Below are positions 17,065-24,220 of a stretch of 64,000 nucleotides of DNA, piece by piece. Every line of letters starts with the position of its first letter. Position 1 is the first letter of the stretch. The DNA lies in assembly GCA_018303405.1 (NCBI GenBank), contig JAGVYD010000010.1, positions 59,350-123,349 of the forward strand, in the 5' to 3' direction. The DNA comes from Candidatus Woesearchaeota archaeon (GTDB lineage Archaea; Nanobdellota; Nanobdellia; Woesearchaeales; JABMPP01). The position numbers were made by a program, and so were the translations under genes. The notes beneath the pieces are model-generated. The model was not told the DNA's origin. It saw only the letters and a list, made by a program, of their open reading frames with translations, and searched no databases.

Positions 17065-18068
17065 TTTATCAGATCCAGGATGGCCTTTGCAAATTTCCTG
17101 GTTTCCCCTTCCTTGACAAGCTTTCCATTTTTCACAACTTCCCTGTGTGAGCCAATGTCAAATGCCACAACCGGCTTGCCGCATGCCTGGGCCTCAGCAA
17201 CAGGAATGTCAAAGCCTTCCCAAAGCGAGGCAGTGGCATATACATCACATGATGCATAATACTGCGGCAGCTCGTTGTCATCTATGAATCCTGCAAAAAT
17301 CGTGTTCCTGCCGGACAATGCCTTGAGCCTGCCATAATACCCTTCAAATGTCGGCTTTCCCACAATGATAAGCTTGGCATTGCTCCTGTTTTCATTCACA
17401 ATTTTCATGGCCTGGATTAGCAAGTGGACGCCTTTGTGCGGCGAAAGTCTTCCCACGAACAAGATTACAGGCTCATTCTTGAGGTGGTGTTTTTTCCTCA
17501 CATTGGAGCCGTCTATCCCTGGATGGAATTTTTTCTTGTCTATCCTGTTATGGACAACCTTGCTTTGCACTCCTGTGTCCCTGTGCAATTCATCAGCAAG
17601 GAACTGGCTCACTGAAAAGACTTCATCCGCTTCCTTTATTGCCTGGTTTGAAAAATACTTGAACATGCTCATGTACATCTGCTCAAGCGGGTTGGAAAAA
17701 AGGTGCGGAAAGCAAATTCCATGGTTGAACGCAATATACTTTATCCCATACATCTCTTTGGCTTTTATTGCAATAAGGTCCATTGGATAAAAATGGCTTA
17801 TTATCCTGTCATAGCCTTTCAGCATTTGCGCATATTCCCTGATGCGGGCAGGCATGAGCGAGAAAAAAAGGCGATAAATCCTCTGCCTGAATGGCGTTTT
17901 CGGCATTCCCAGCTCAACAACCTTGAAGCCATTCGACGCAATTGAGGAGATGAGCGTGAATATTGTAACCTCATGGCCTTTCTTGACAAAATCCCCGGCC
18001 TGCATCTCCACTACCCTGTCTATCCCTGAGAAATGCGAGAATGTCGGAGTCAATATTGCGATTTTCAT
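17061..18068 (-). CDS. GT4 family glycosyltransferase (GT-B fold)
   Basis: A 335-residue GT4 enzyme. It begins MKIAILTPTFSHFSGIDRVV with the glycine-containing acceptor-side loop and has the donor-side motifs VGRLSPHKGVHLLIQAM, LIIVGKPTFEGYYGRL and LWEGFDIPVAEAQACGKPV (the EX7E region). It is cytoplasmic and likely uses a nucleotide sugar on a lipid-linked acceptor. It leads a two-gene operon with the GT-C gene. A TATA box 28 bp upstream of the ATG predicts a leaderless message. The specific sugar is not readable. Confidence 0.9.
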   Translation of the reverse strand: MKIAILTPTFSHFSGIDRVVEMQAGDFVKKGHEVTIFTLISSIASNGFKVVELGMPKTPFRQRIYRLFFSLMPARIREYAQMLKGYDRIISHFYPMDLIAIKAKEMYGIKYIAFNHGICFPHLFSNPLEQMYMSMFKYFSNQAIKEADEVFSVSQFLADELHRDTGVQSKVVHNRIDKKKFHPGIDGSNVRKKHHLKNEPVILFVGRLSPHKGVHLLIQAMKIVNENRSNAKLIIVGKPTFEGYYGRLKALSGRNTIFAGFIDDNELPQYYASCDVYATASLWEGFDIPVAEAQACGKPVVAFDIGSHREVVKNGKLVKEGETRKFAKAILDLIK

Positions 18069-18090
18069 GCTCTTTGTGATTAATGTTTGT

Positions 18091-18100
18091 TATTTAAATG
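18091..18100 (-). promoter_or_regulatory. TATA box of the GT4/GT-C operon
   Basis: Minus-strand CATTTAAATA centred 28 bp before the ATG at 18068. Confidence 0.7.
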
Positions 18101-18132
18101 TTTATCTTATGAAAACCATCTCCTTTGGTTCT

Positions 18133-18254
18133 AAGGTCAGCATCAATATGTGCAGGCCATGATAAGATTTTATTGAAGGTGGGAGGGGGGCGTCCCTTAC
18201 GGGGATCCCACCTTAACATGTCACACTTTAACGGCCGTAGCCGATGCTGACCTT
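18133..18254. other. intergenic structured element bounded by a 12-bp perfect inverted repeat
   Basis: AAGGTCAGCATC (18133-18144) and GATGCTGACCTT (18243-18254) are perfect inverted copies. Between them, AAGGTGGGA (18176-18184) and TCCCACCTT (18206-18214) form a second perfect hairpin with a small stem (TCCC/GGGA) in its loop, and short GGCC arms may extend the outer stem. Just outside lies GAGGATTTTCCTC, another hairpin. The element lies between two outward-facing TATA boxes and has no ORF. It may be a structured RNA or a single MITE-like insertion. I could not match it to SRP RNA, RNase P RNA or 5S rRNA. Confidence 0.55.
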
Positions 18255-18293
18255 CCCAAGGGAGGATTTTCCTCAGAGCTCCATGTTCAGCAA

Positions 18294-18305
18294 GGTTTAA
18301 ATATT
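18294..18305 (+). promoter_or_regulatory. TATA box of the GT2 gene at 18328
   Basis: GGTTTAAATATT, centred about 29 bp before the ATG at 18328. This spacing excludes the GTG at 18313 as start. Confidence 0.72.
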
Positions 18306-18327
18306 ACAGAAAGTGCAATGGCACAAC

Positions 18328-19116
18328 ATGAAACCTGACAGGCATTACGAAATTTTTCAGGATAATAGGCTTAAATCCTGCAATGCATTGCCCTACATCA
18401 AGCATCCCTCCAAGTATGTTTCTGTAATAATAACCACCTTCAACGAGTCAGGCAACATAAGAAAGCTCATTTCTGCATTGGTCAAGGCCATCCCGAAGAA
18501 ATACAATTACGAGATCATTGTGGCAGATGACAATTCCCCGGACGGCACAGGCAAAATAGTCACAGATTTTGCAAAAAAAGACAAGCGCATTGTCTGCCTC
18601 ACCAGGGTCGGCTATCGCGGAGTGCTAAGCGCAATCCTTGACGCAATCAGCATTTCCAGAGGCAAATATTTCCTGACAATGGATGCTGATTTCTCGCATC
18701 CGCCTGAGACTGTTGCCAGGATAATTGAAAGCATAGGTGATTATGACATGGTTGTCGGCTCCCGCTACACAAAAGGGGGCGGAATCAGCGCCCCATTCCT
18801 GCACAAGCTTGCAACAGTCTCTCTGAACACTGCGCTTAAGTGGACATTGTCGCCGTTTATTCCAGTGAATGATTTCACAGGGGTATTCCATGCCATAAAG
18901 AAAGACAAGTTTGCAAAGCTGAAAATCGACAGGCAGGCAAAATGGGGGGAATTTGACATTGAATGGATATACAGGGCCTACAAAGCCGGGTGGAAAATAA
19001 AGGAAGTGCCATTTGTCTACAAATACAGGACAGAAGGCGAGACCAAGTCAGGCGGCCTGTTCAAGTACGGCACAATATATTACTTCCGGGCGCTGAGGGC
19101 GAGGCTTGGGAAGTAA
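18328..19116 (+). CDS. GT2 dolichyl-phosphate sugar synthase-like glycosyltransferase (DPM1-like)
   Basis: A 262-residue soluble GT2 enzyme resembling dolichyl-phosphate mannose synthase. Motifs: VSVIITTFNESGNIRKLISA, IIVADDNSPDGTGKIV with the DDNSPDGT signature of this family, FLTMDADFSHPPE (the DAD metal site) and VVGSRYTKGGG. No C-terminal membrane helices are seen, so it is the short form. Its product would be a polyprenyl-phosphate sugar, the donor used by the GT-C enzymes of this cluster. It is preceded by a leaderless promoter and the structured intergenic element. Confidence 0.9.
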   Translation: MKPDRHYEIFQDNRLKSCNALPYIKHPSKYVSVIITTFNESGNIRKLISALVKAIPKKYNYEIIVADDNSPDGTGKIVTDFAKKDKRIVCLTRVGYRGVLSAILDAISISRGKYFLTMDADFSHPPETVARIIESIGDYDMVVGSRYTKGGGISAPFLHKLATVSLNTALKWTLSPFIPVNDFTGVFHAIKKDKFAKLKIDRQAKWGEFDIEWIYRAYKAGWKIKEVPFVYKYRTEGETKSGGLFKYGTIYYFRALRARLGK

Positions 19117-19186
19117 GATTCAGAATCTGAAAAAGGCAAAATATTCTTAATAATGGAAGACTACTCTCTTTTGAAGCAGAAATTCC

Positions 19187-19729
19187 CTACATTTTTAGCT
19201 TATTTGATGCTTTAAACATAAGTATCAATTCTAGAACACCCATGGGAATATACAATAATATGGCAACGATGATTAAAATTACCGATGCTAATGCGATTCC
19301 GGTGATTATATTCAAAACACCAGCGGAAGTAGCTATGGCTCCAAAATCTTTTTTTAAGCGCAATAGGCCAATTCCTAGTGGAATAGACATAATTCCCATT
19401 AAAACTATAGCTCCTATAGAGACTATACCTTTTACTAATTCTGAGGACTTCATAGTCACTAACTCAATTGTTCCAAAGATAACTAATAATATTATCATAA
19501 TTATCGTCGAAATACTTAGCAATTTGTTATTCATTTTAGCTCCTATAATATTAAATCCCCACCAAAAATAAATCGAAAGAATAATTAGCACCACATTCAA
19601 AACATAGTAAAATGGTAAAAAGTTATCTCCAAGTTTTTCTGAAGCTCTCAAGAATTCTATATAAATAAGCGGAATAACTAATACATACGACAATATCCCG
19701 GCATATGCTCTTTTCTTTAAATCCCTCAT
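19187..19729 (-). CDS. small multi-spanning membrane protein of unknown function
   Basis: 180 residues with about five predicted membrane helices (for example ILSYVLVIPLIYIEFL, LLSISTIIMIILLVIFG and GIALASVILIIVAILLYIPM). I recognise no family. Base composition is clearly more AT-rich than the glycan genes on either side and matches the divergent RDD gene, with which it shares a 90-bp promoter region, so the two probably arrived together. The ATG at 19729 lies 28 bp from a TATA box. A role with the RDD surface protein is only an inference from position. Confidence 0.7.
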   Translation of the reverse strand: MRDLKKRAYAGILSYVLVIPLIYIEFLRASEKLGDNFLPFYYVLNVVLIILSIYFWWGFNIIGAKMNNKLLSISTIIMIILLVIFGTIELVTMKSSELVKGIVSIGAIVLMGIMSIPLGIGLLRLKKDFGAIATSAGVLNIITGIALASVILIIVAILLYIPMGVLELILMFKASNKLKM

Positions 19730-19750
19730 GATATTCTATGAATATGTATT

Positions 19751-19762
19751 CTATATAAATCT
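19751..19762 (-). promoter_or_regulatory. TATA box of the 180-residue membrane protein
   Basis: Minus-strand AGATTTATATAG centred 28 bp before the ATG at 19729. Confidence 0.7.
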
Positions 19763-19786
19763 TTAGATCGAATGAACACCTTCGTT

Positions 19787-19798
19787 AAGCTTATAAAG
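19787..19798 (+). promoter_or_regulatory. TATA box of the RDD protein gene
   Basis: AAGCTTATAAAG centred about 27 bp before the ATG at 19820; this excludes the upstream in-frame ATG at 19772. Confidence 0.7.
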
Positions 19799-19819
19799 TC
19801 AACCTTGATAATATTTCAT

Positions 19820-21418
19820 ATGGGGGATGATAAATCCGGAGCATATGCGGGGTTCGGAGTAAGATTTGCAGCTTTAATAATAGATCTTTTTATAATTTTT
19901 TTCATATTACAATCTCCAATTCACAGAATAATGATCCGTTCATCTATCTCACTATTACAAGGATCGATCCTAGAAATTGGCTTTCTTCTTTTGGTATTCA
20001 TTCTCTATGATATTTACCTCACATATTATTTCGGAAGTACAATTGGAAAAAAATTACTAGGTATAATGGTTGTAAATAAGAAAAAAGTGAAATTATCTTT
20101 AATTGATTCCGTGGCTAGACATTTTTCAAAATGGATATCAACTTTGACTCTTGGAATTGGATATTTGATGATACTCTGGGATGATAAAAAACAAGCTCTT
20201 CATGATAGGATTTCAAATACCTATGTTATAGATAATCCAAAAAGAAGAATTGGAAATAATCTTAGGAATATCTTGGTCCTTATTATTGTGACGTTTGTAA
20301 TTATCTATGTCTACTATTTAATCACGTTATTAGCCTTTGGCTTCAAAATAGCTTTGGATTCTCAACAAGAATCGCTTAGTAAAGTAAATACATTAAATTC
20401 TATCTTTGCAAAATGTAATTCTACCCTTCCATTCTATAGCGACATTTGTTATAGTATCTATGCAAATAAAGTGGAGTTTAAAAGACTGGATCTTGCTGTT
20501 AAACTGGATTTTTGCCATAATATCCATAATAAAAATCAACATTTGAATTGCATTTCCACAATTGCCGTATATGAAAGAAACGCGAGTTTATGCTCTAATT
20601 CAAGATCTACATATCTGAGCCAAATATGTAAAAAATCGTACAACGCTACTGTAAGTTTAGTTGAAAAATACTATCCAGAGAAAGAATTTATTTTAAATGG
20701 CACTTTAAATGTCACTGAAATTAAATTCGGATTATGGAGTGGGTCTAGTTGTCTAGAACTTCAAAATTATGAATTTTTACAGGAGGATTTATTTTGCTTT
20801 CAAGTTAATAATGTTACAGGTTTTGTGAAAGATGAAGATGGTCTCAATTGGTATGATGTTGCTGTTAAACAATACAAAAACGGGAATTTAATAGACGACC
20901 AAATTGAAGTTTATGGAAAAGATGGCCAAGTGGATTTGAAAAACAATTTCCTAGACTCTGCAGGAATGCACTCTAGACTAAATGGGACTTTACCAGGAAC
21001 ATACTCATATCAAGTGGCTATATATGATAAGATTGGGATGAGAGGAAATTATTATAACAAAACAATAGAAGTAATTGATCTTCCCATAGATAAACTAAAT
21101 ATTCAAGGAAAATTATTGGGGTTAGAAATAGGAGATAATTGTATCCAAAAGCACACAGATGTTTATACAAATCGTGATGCAATTTGCTATTATCCTTTGA
21201 ATGTCAGTGGATTTAATGCAACTATTGATAATCTTTATATTTTTACAATGGATATACTCTTCAGAAACCAGAGTGGTGAAATATTTTATGAAAGTAAAGG
21301 TATATATAGTGATGAGGATCCGAGAATACTAAGAAATGGTATTCTAAACTTGTTCCCAGATGTTGGAGTTAGAGAAGATTTAGATTTTTTTCATCTGGTA
21401 GCTATGAATTTACTTTAA
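19820..21418 (+). CDS. RDD-domain membrane protein with extracytoplasmic repeats, N-terminal part of a frameshifted gene
   Basis: The 532-residue open part begins MGDDKSGAYAGFGVRFAALI, an RDD domain with the R and D residues in its first two helices and WDDKKQALHDRISNTYVI at its end. A third helix (LRNILVLIIVTFVIIYVYYL) follows, then a cysteine-rich stretch and tandem Ig-like repeats of about 135 residues. Each repeat has a C-x14-C pair and an YxxxxYDKIG/NDRIS-type strand. The frame ends early in LDFFHLVAMNLL because of a shift in a seven-T run at 21385-21391; the next frame continues the repeat exactly. RDD proteins are poorly understood membrane proteins, some linked to transport. Confidence 0.75.
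   Translation: MGDDKSGAYAGFGVRFAALIIDLFIIFFILQSPIHRIMIRSSISLLQGSILEIGFLLLVFILYDIYLTYYFGSTIGKKLLGIMVVNKKKVKLSLIDSVARHFSKWISTLTLGIGYLMILWDDKKQALHDRISNTYVIDNPKRRIGNNLRNILVLIIVTFVIIYVYYLITLLAFGFKIALDSQQESLSKVNTLNSIFAKCNSTLPFYSDICYSIYANKVEFKRLDLAVKLDFCHNIHNKNQHLNCISTIAVYERNASLCSNSRSTYLSQICKKSYNATVSLVEKYYPEKEFILNGTLNVTEIKFGLWSGSSCLELQNYEFLQEDLFCFQVNNVTGFVKDEDGLNWYDVAVKQYKNGNLIDDQIEVYGKDGQVDLKNNFLDSAGMHSRLNGTLPGTYSYQVAIYDKIGMRGNYYNKTIEVIDLPIDKLNIQGKLLGLEIGDNCIQKHTDVYTNRDAICYYPLNVSGFNATIDNLYIFTMDILFRNQSGEIFYESKGIYSDEDPRILRNGILNLFPDVGVREDLDFFHLVAMNLL
21385..21391 (+). other. seven-T run at the frameshift in the RDD protein gene
   Basis: T7 in the in-frame context GAT TTT TTT CAT. A minus-one shift here, or one extra T, joins the upstream frame to TCA TCT GGT AGC TAT GAA, restoring the SSGSYEFTLTVNDRIS strand of the third repeat. 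Confidence 0.8.
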
Positions 21419-22176
21419 CAGTAAATGACAGAATCAGCAAAAGACAAGACTCTATAAAAAAAAATTTCACTGTAATAGAATTTAAACCAAGATTAATACA
21501 GGGAAAATCTTTTTTAGCTTACTATGACGATGACAGTTCTGACTGTTATGAAAGAAAATCAGGAAAATTTCACACTTCCGAAATTGCTTGTGTCAAGCCA
21601 AGAATTACTGGATTTGAAACGGTCGCAGATGGAACTCTTTGGTTCGAGATGGACCACTCTATCCTGGATTCTTCAGGGCAGCTAATTGATCAGCGCAAAA
21701 ATATATTTGAAGAAAGAGGAGAACAAATTCCTTATACTATAACTGATTACTATGTTTGGTTTAGGCTAAACGAGCTAAAGGAGGGAAATTACATATACCA
21801 AGTTACTATCTATGACAGGATAAGCAAAGATCAAATAACTGTAGAACGGCCATTTACTATTATTCCTGATTCCCAAGGAATCGATGATGGAAATTACAAA
21901 GGAGAATTTTTAGAAACCTACCTGAATACCATAAAAGATACACTTGAAATAAATCAAACAAAAATATACATGATTACCGGATCTGAATATGAGACTACAG
22001 TTTTAGGGATATCTAATGACAGTCAAACAACAAATTTCAGTGTCAATGATGAGAAATTATATAATCTCAATATAGGTGAACAAAAAATCTTGAAAGATTA
22101 TACAGTCTTAAAAATTGACGAAATATATGAGTTTAATGGTCATAGACTTGTCAACTTCTATTTGGGTAGAAAATAA
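21391..22176 (+). pseudogene. C-terminal part of the frameshifted RDD/Ig-repeat protein
   Basis: In the minus-one frame this continues SSGSYEFTLTVNDRISKRQD and runs to 22176, about 261 residues. It contains the rest of repeat two, a whole third repeat with the same C-x14-C pair (CYERKSGKFHTSEIAC) and a matching EGNYIYQVTIYDRISK strand, then a C-terminal domain with no membrane helix. No ribosome-binding site or TATA box precedes it; the first ATG in this frame is at 21649. It is therefore the tail of the upstream gene, separated by an indel, an assembly error or recoding, and not an independent gene. Confidence 0.78.
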
Positions 22177-22217
22177 AACCTTATCTATGTGATGATATAG
22201 AAACTGTAATCTAAATT

Positions 22218-22946
22218 TTATTCATTATGCTTCCATTCCCTGTAGAAAACGTATGCATACAATTTCCCTTCCTTGGCCAGGCCGGGAAAGACATCCTTCT
22301 CCAGCGAGCCTTTGCTTGGCATGTGCCTGAAAATCTCCGGCTCGAAAAGGTAAACGCCCGCATTTGTCATATAGGTCGGCTTCTTGTCCTGGTAATTGAA
22401 ATGCACTACCTTTTCGCCCTCGAGAATTATGCTGTCTGTTGAATCTTCAAGCTTCACTGCAGTAACGCCCATTGTCACCATGCTGCCTTTGCTCTTGTGA
22501 AATTCAACCATCTTGATCAAATCAAAAGTAAAGCTTGTATCTCCGGCAATCACAAGAAATGTCGAATCCAGCATGTTCTTTGCCAGCCAGATGCTTCCTG
22601 CAGTCCCTTTAAGCTCTTTTTCTTCAACATAATCGACTTTTATCCCATATTTGCTTCCGCTGCCCAGTATCTGGAAGATTTTCTCATTGTTGGGCCCGCC
22701 GGCAATCAATATTTCCTTGACACCGACGCTTTTTGCCATGCCTATCAAATGATTCAGGTGGGCTTCCTTAATGTTCCTTGACCGGCCCAAAAGCACAAAT
22801 GCCTTTTCCACTCCGCTGCTTCCAAAATATGCCCTCAACGCATGCTCAATTGCCTGGCTCCTGTTCCTTACGGCAATGCCATCTACTGTAGCATCAGCCT
22901 TTTCCAGAATTTCCTTGTCCAATGAGATTGATACTTTCTCCCTCAA
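22218..22946 (-). CDS. ribbon-helix-helix DNA-binding domain fused to degenerate sugar nucleotidyltransferase (RHH-NTase 1)
   Basis: A 242-residue fusion. Residues 1-43 are a CopG/RHH domain (EKVSISLDKEILEKADATV, then NRSQAIEHALRAYF). Residues 48-242 follow the GT-A sugar nucleotidyltransferase fold (KGTAGSIW, FLVIAGDTSFTFDL, TNAGVYLFEPEI, SLEKDVFPGLAKEGK) but lack the GGxGTRLxP loop and the PK motif: the first strand reads VLLGRSRNIKEAH. Catalysis is therefore doubtful and sugar-phosphate sensing is plausible. Start is TTG 22946, matched by alignment with the paralogue at 40249. It is divergent from an aminotransferase/heptosyltransferase operon with three GTAGGA repeats between. Function as a repressor is inference. 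Confidence 0.85.
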   Translation of the reverse strand: MREKVSISLDKEILEKADATVDGIAVRNRSQAIEHALRAYFGSSGVEKAFVLLGRSRNIKEAHLNHLIGMAKSVGVKEILIAGGPNNEKIFQILGSGSKYGIKVDYVEEKELKGTAGSIWLAKNMLDSTFLVIAGDTSFTFDLIKMVEFHKSKGSMVTMGVTAVKLEDSTDSIILEGEKVVHFNYQDKKPTYMTNAGVYLFEPEIFRHMPSKGSLEKDVFPGLAKEGKLYAYVFYREWKHNE

Positions 22947-22984
22947 CTATCCTGCACCTTCGCAATCCCGTGCATAAGCATAAC

Positions 22985-22996
22985 ACCTATATAAAT
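22985..22996 (-). promoter_or_regulatory. TATA box of RHH-NTase 1
   Basis: Minus-strand AGATTTATATAG, about 45 bp before the TTG start, giving a leader of about 20 nt that contains GGTGCAGGA. Confidence 0.6.
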
Positions 22997-23007
22997 CTTC
23001 CGAAATA

Positions 23008-23034
23008 GTAGGAAAAGGTAGGAAAAAGTAGGAA
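23008..23034. promoter_or_regulatory. three 10-bp-spaced repeats, candidate RHH operator
   Basis: GTAGGAAAA at 23008, GTAGGAAAA at 23018 and GTAGGAA at 23028, exactly one helical turn apart, lie between the two divergent TATA boxes. RHH proteins commonly bind tandem or inverted short half-sites cooperatively. The half-site resembles AGTATGA in the second RHH-NTase promoter region. Confidence 0.65.
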
Positions 23035-23046
23035 GATTTAAATATT
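23034..23046 (+). promoter_or_regulatory. TATA box of the aminotransferase/GT9 operon
   Basis: AGATTTAAATATT, overlapping the end of the third repeat and about 52 bp before the ATG at 23093. A leader of about 25 nt with GAGGTG follows. Confidence 0.65.
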
Positions 23047-23092
23047 ACATCCAATTATATGCCCTAAACAGCCATTTCAATGAGGTGTGAGT

Positions 23093-24220
23093 ATGGAAGT
23101 GCCAAGCAAAAAACTGTCATGGTCGCCGCCAAGGTTTGACAAAGAGGAAAAGGAAGCTGCCATAAGGGTGGTGAACTCAGGATGGGTAACCCAGGGAAGG
23201 GAGACCAAAGCATTTGAGAAGGAATTGTCGGAATACTTCAGGGTCAGGCACGCGGTTGTCATGAACAATGGCACATCTGCCCTCATAGCGTCGCTTATTG
23301 CGCACGGCATTGGCCCGGGTGATGAAGTTATTGTCCCAAGCTATACGTTTATTGCAACAGTAAATTCAATTCTCGCAGTAGGCGCCAAGCCTGTTCTTGC
23401 AGACTCTGACCCGGAAACATGGGTCACGACCCCTGAGCTGGTGAAGGAAAAAATAACAGGCAGGACAAAGGCCATAATGCCTGTTGACGTAGGCGGCGGA
23501 TTAATTGATTCCGACGGATTTGAAGCTTTGGCCCAGGAGAAAAATATAACGCTGATTGAAGACGCAGCGCATTTGCCCGGCGCAAAATACAAGGGAAAAA
23601 TTGCCGGCAGCTACAATCACACATGGACAACAAGCTTTCATATGGCAAAGCTTGCGCTGACAATCGAGGGCGGGGCAGTTTTTACCAATGACGACAAGCT
23701 TGCGGAACTCCTATCACAGATAAGGAACCATGGCATGTCTGCGCCTTATGATGTCCACAAGAACATCCATTATGATTATACAACCTTTGGGCTCAATTTC
23801 AGGATAACTGACATCCAGTCAGCAATAGGCAGGGTGCAGCTGTCCAGGCTCGAAGACACAGTGAAATTCAGGAACCAGGCAGCAAGAATTTACATGGATG
23901 GCATGCCGCAGTTCAGGTTCCAGAAAACGCCGGAATACCAGACAAGGCACCCCTACATGTTTTTCGGCATGCTTGTCAACCCAAACAAAAGGATGCAGCT
24001 CATTCAGGAAATGGTCAGGAACGGAGTTGACATCAGGATTTGCTGGCGAACAACCCATCTGCAGCCTTATCACAGCCAGCTTTTCAAGGGCATTAGCCTT
24101 CCAAACTCTGAAATGCTTTCTGACACCATGCTTTGCCCCCCTTTGGGGAATGACATGACCCTGGATGACACAAGGCACGTTGTCGAGGTTGTGAATAAGA
24201 TTTGGGGGAAAATCAAGTGA
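23093..24220 (+). CDS. DegT/DnrJ/EryC1 PLP-dependent sugar aminotransferase
   Basis: A 375-residue aminotransferase of the nucleotide-sugar family. It has the NNGTSALIASLIAHG phosphate loop, IEDAAHLPGAKYKG with the PLP aspartate, and the Schiff-base lysine in SFHMAKLALTIEGG, where most relatives have S-F-x-A-T-K-N. The C-terminal TRHPYMFFGMLV segment is typical. The ATG at 23093 has GAGGT 6 nt upstream; a GTG two codons earlier overlaps that site. It heads an operon with GT9, SDR and GT-C genes and is divergent from RHH-NTase 1, whose candidate operator overlaps its promoter. The sugar substrate is unknown. Confidence 0.9.
   Translation: MEVPSKKLSWSPPRFDKEEKEAAIRVVNSGWVTQGRETKAFEKELSEYFRVRHAVVMNNGTSALIASLIAHGIGPGDEVIVPSYTFIATVNSILAVGAKPVLADSDPETWVTTPELVKEKITGRTKAIMPVDVGGGLIDSDGFEALAQEKNITLIEDAAHLPGAKYKGKIAGSYNHTWTTSFHMAKLALTIEGGAVFTNDDKLAELLSQIRNHGMSAPYDVHKNIHYDYTTFGLNFRITDIQSAIGRVQLSRLEDTVKFRNQAARIYMDGMPQFRFQKTPEYQTRHPYMFFGMLVNPNKRMQLIQEMVRNGVDIRICWRTTHLQPYHSQLFKGISLPNSEMLSDTMLCPPLGNDMTLDDTRHVVEVVNKIWGKIK

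Noticed and set aside
18125..18290. Structured element as SRP RNA, 5S rRNA or RNase P RNA; the minus strand contains GAGGAAAATCC, near the RNase P GAGGAAAGTCC motif.
   Set aside because: The other universal motifs (RNase P ACAGAAA and 3' partner, SRP helix 8, 5S loops) are missing and the available length is too short for RNase P RNA.
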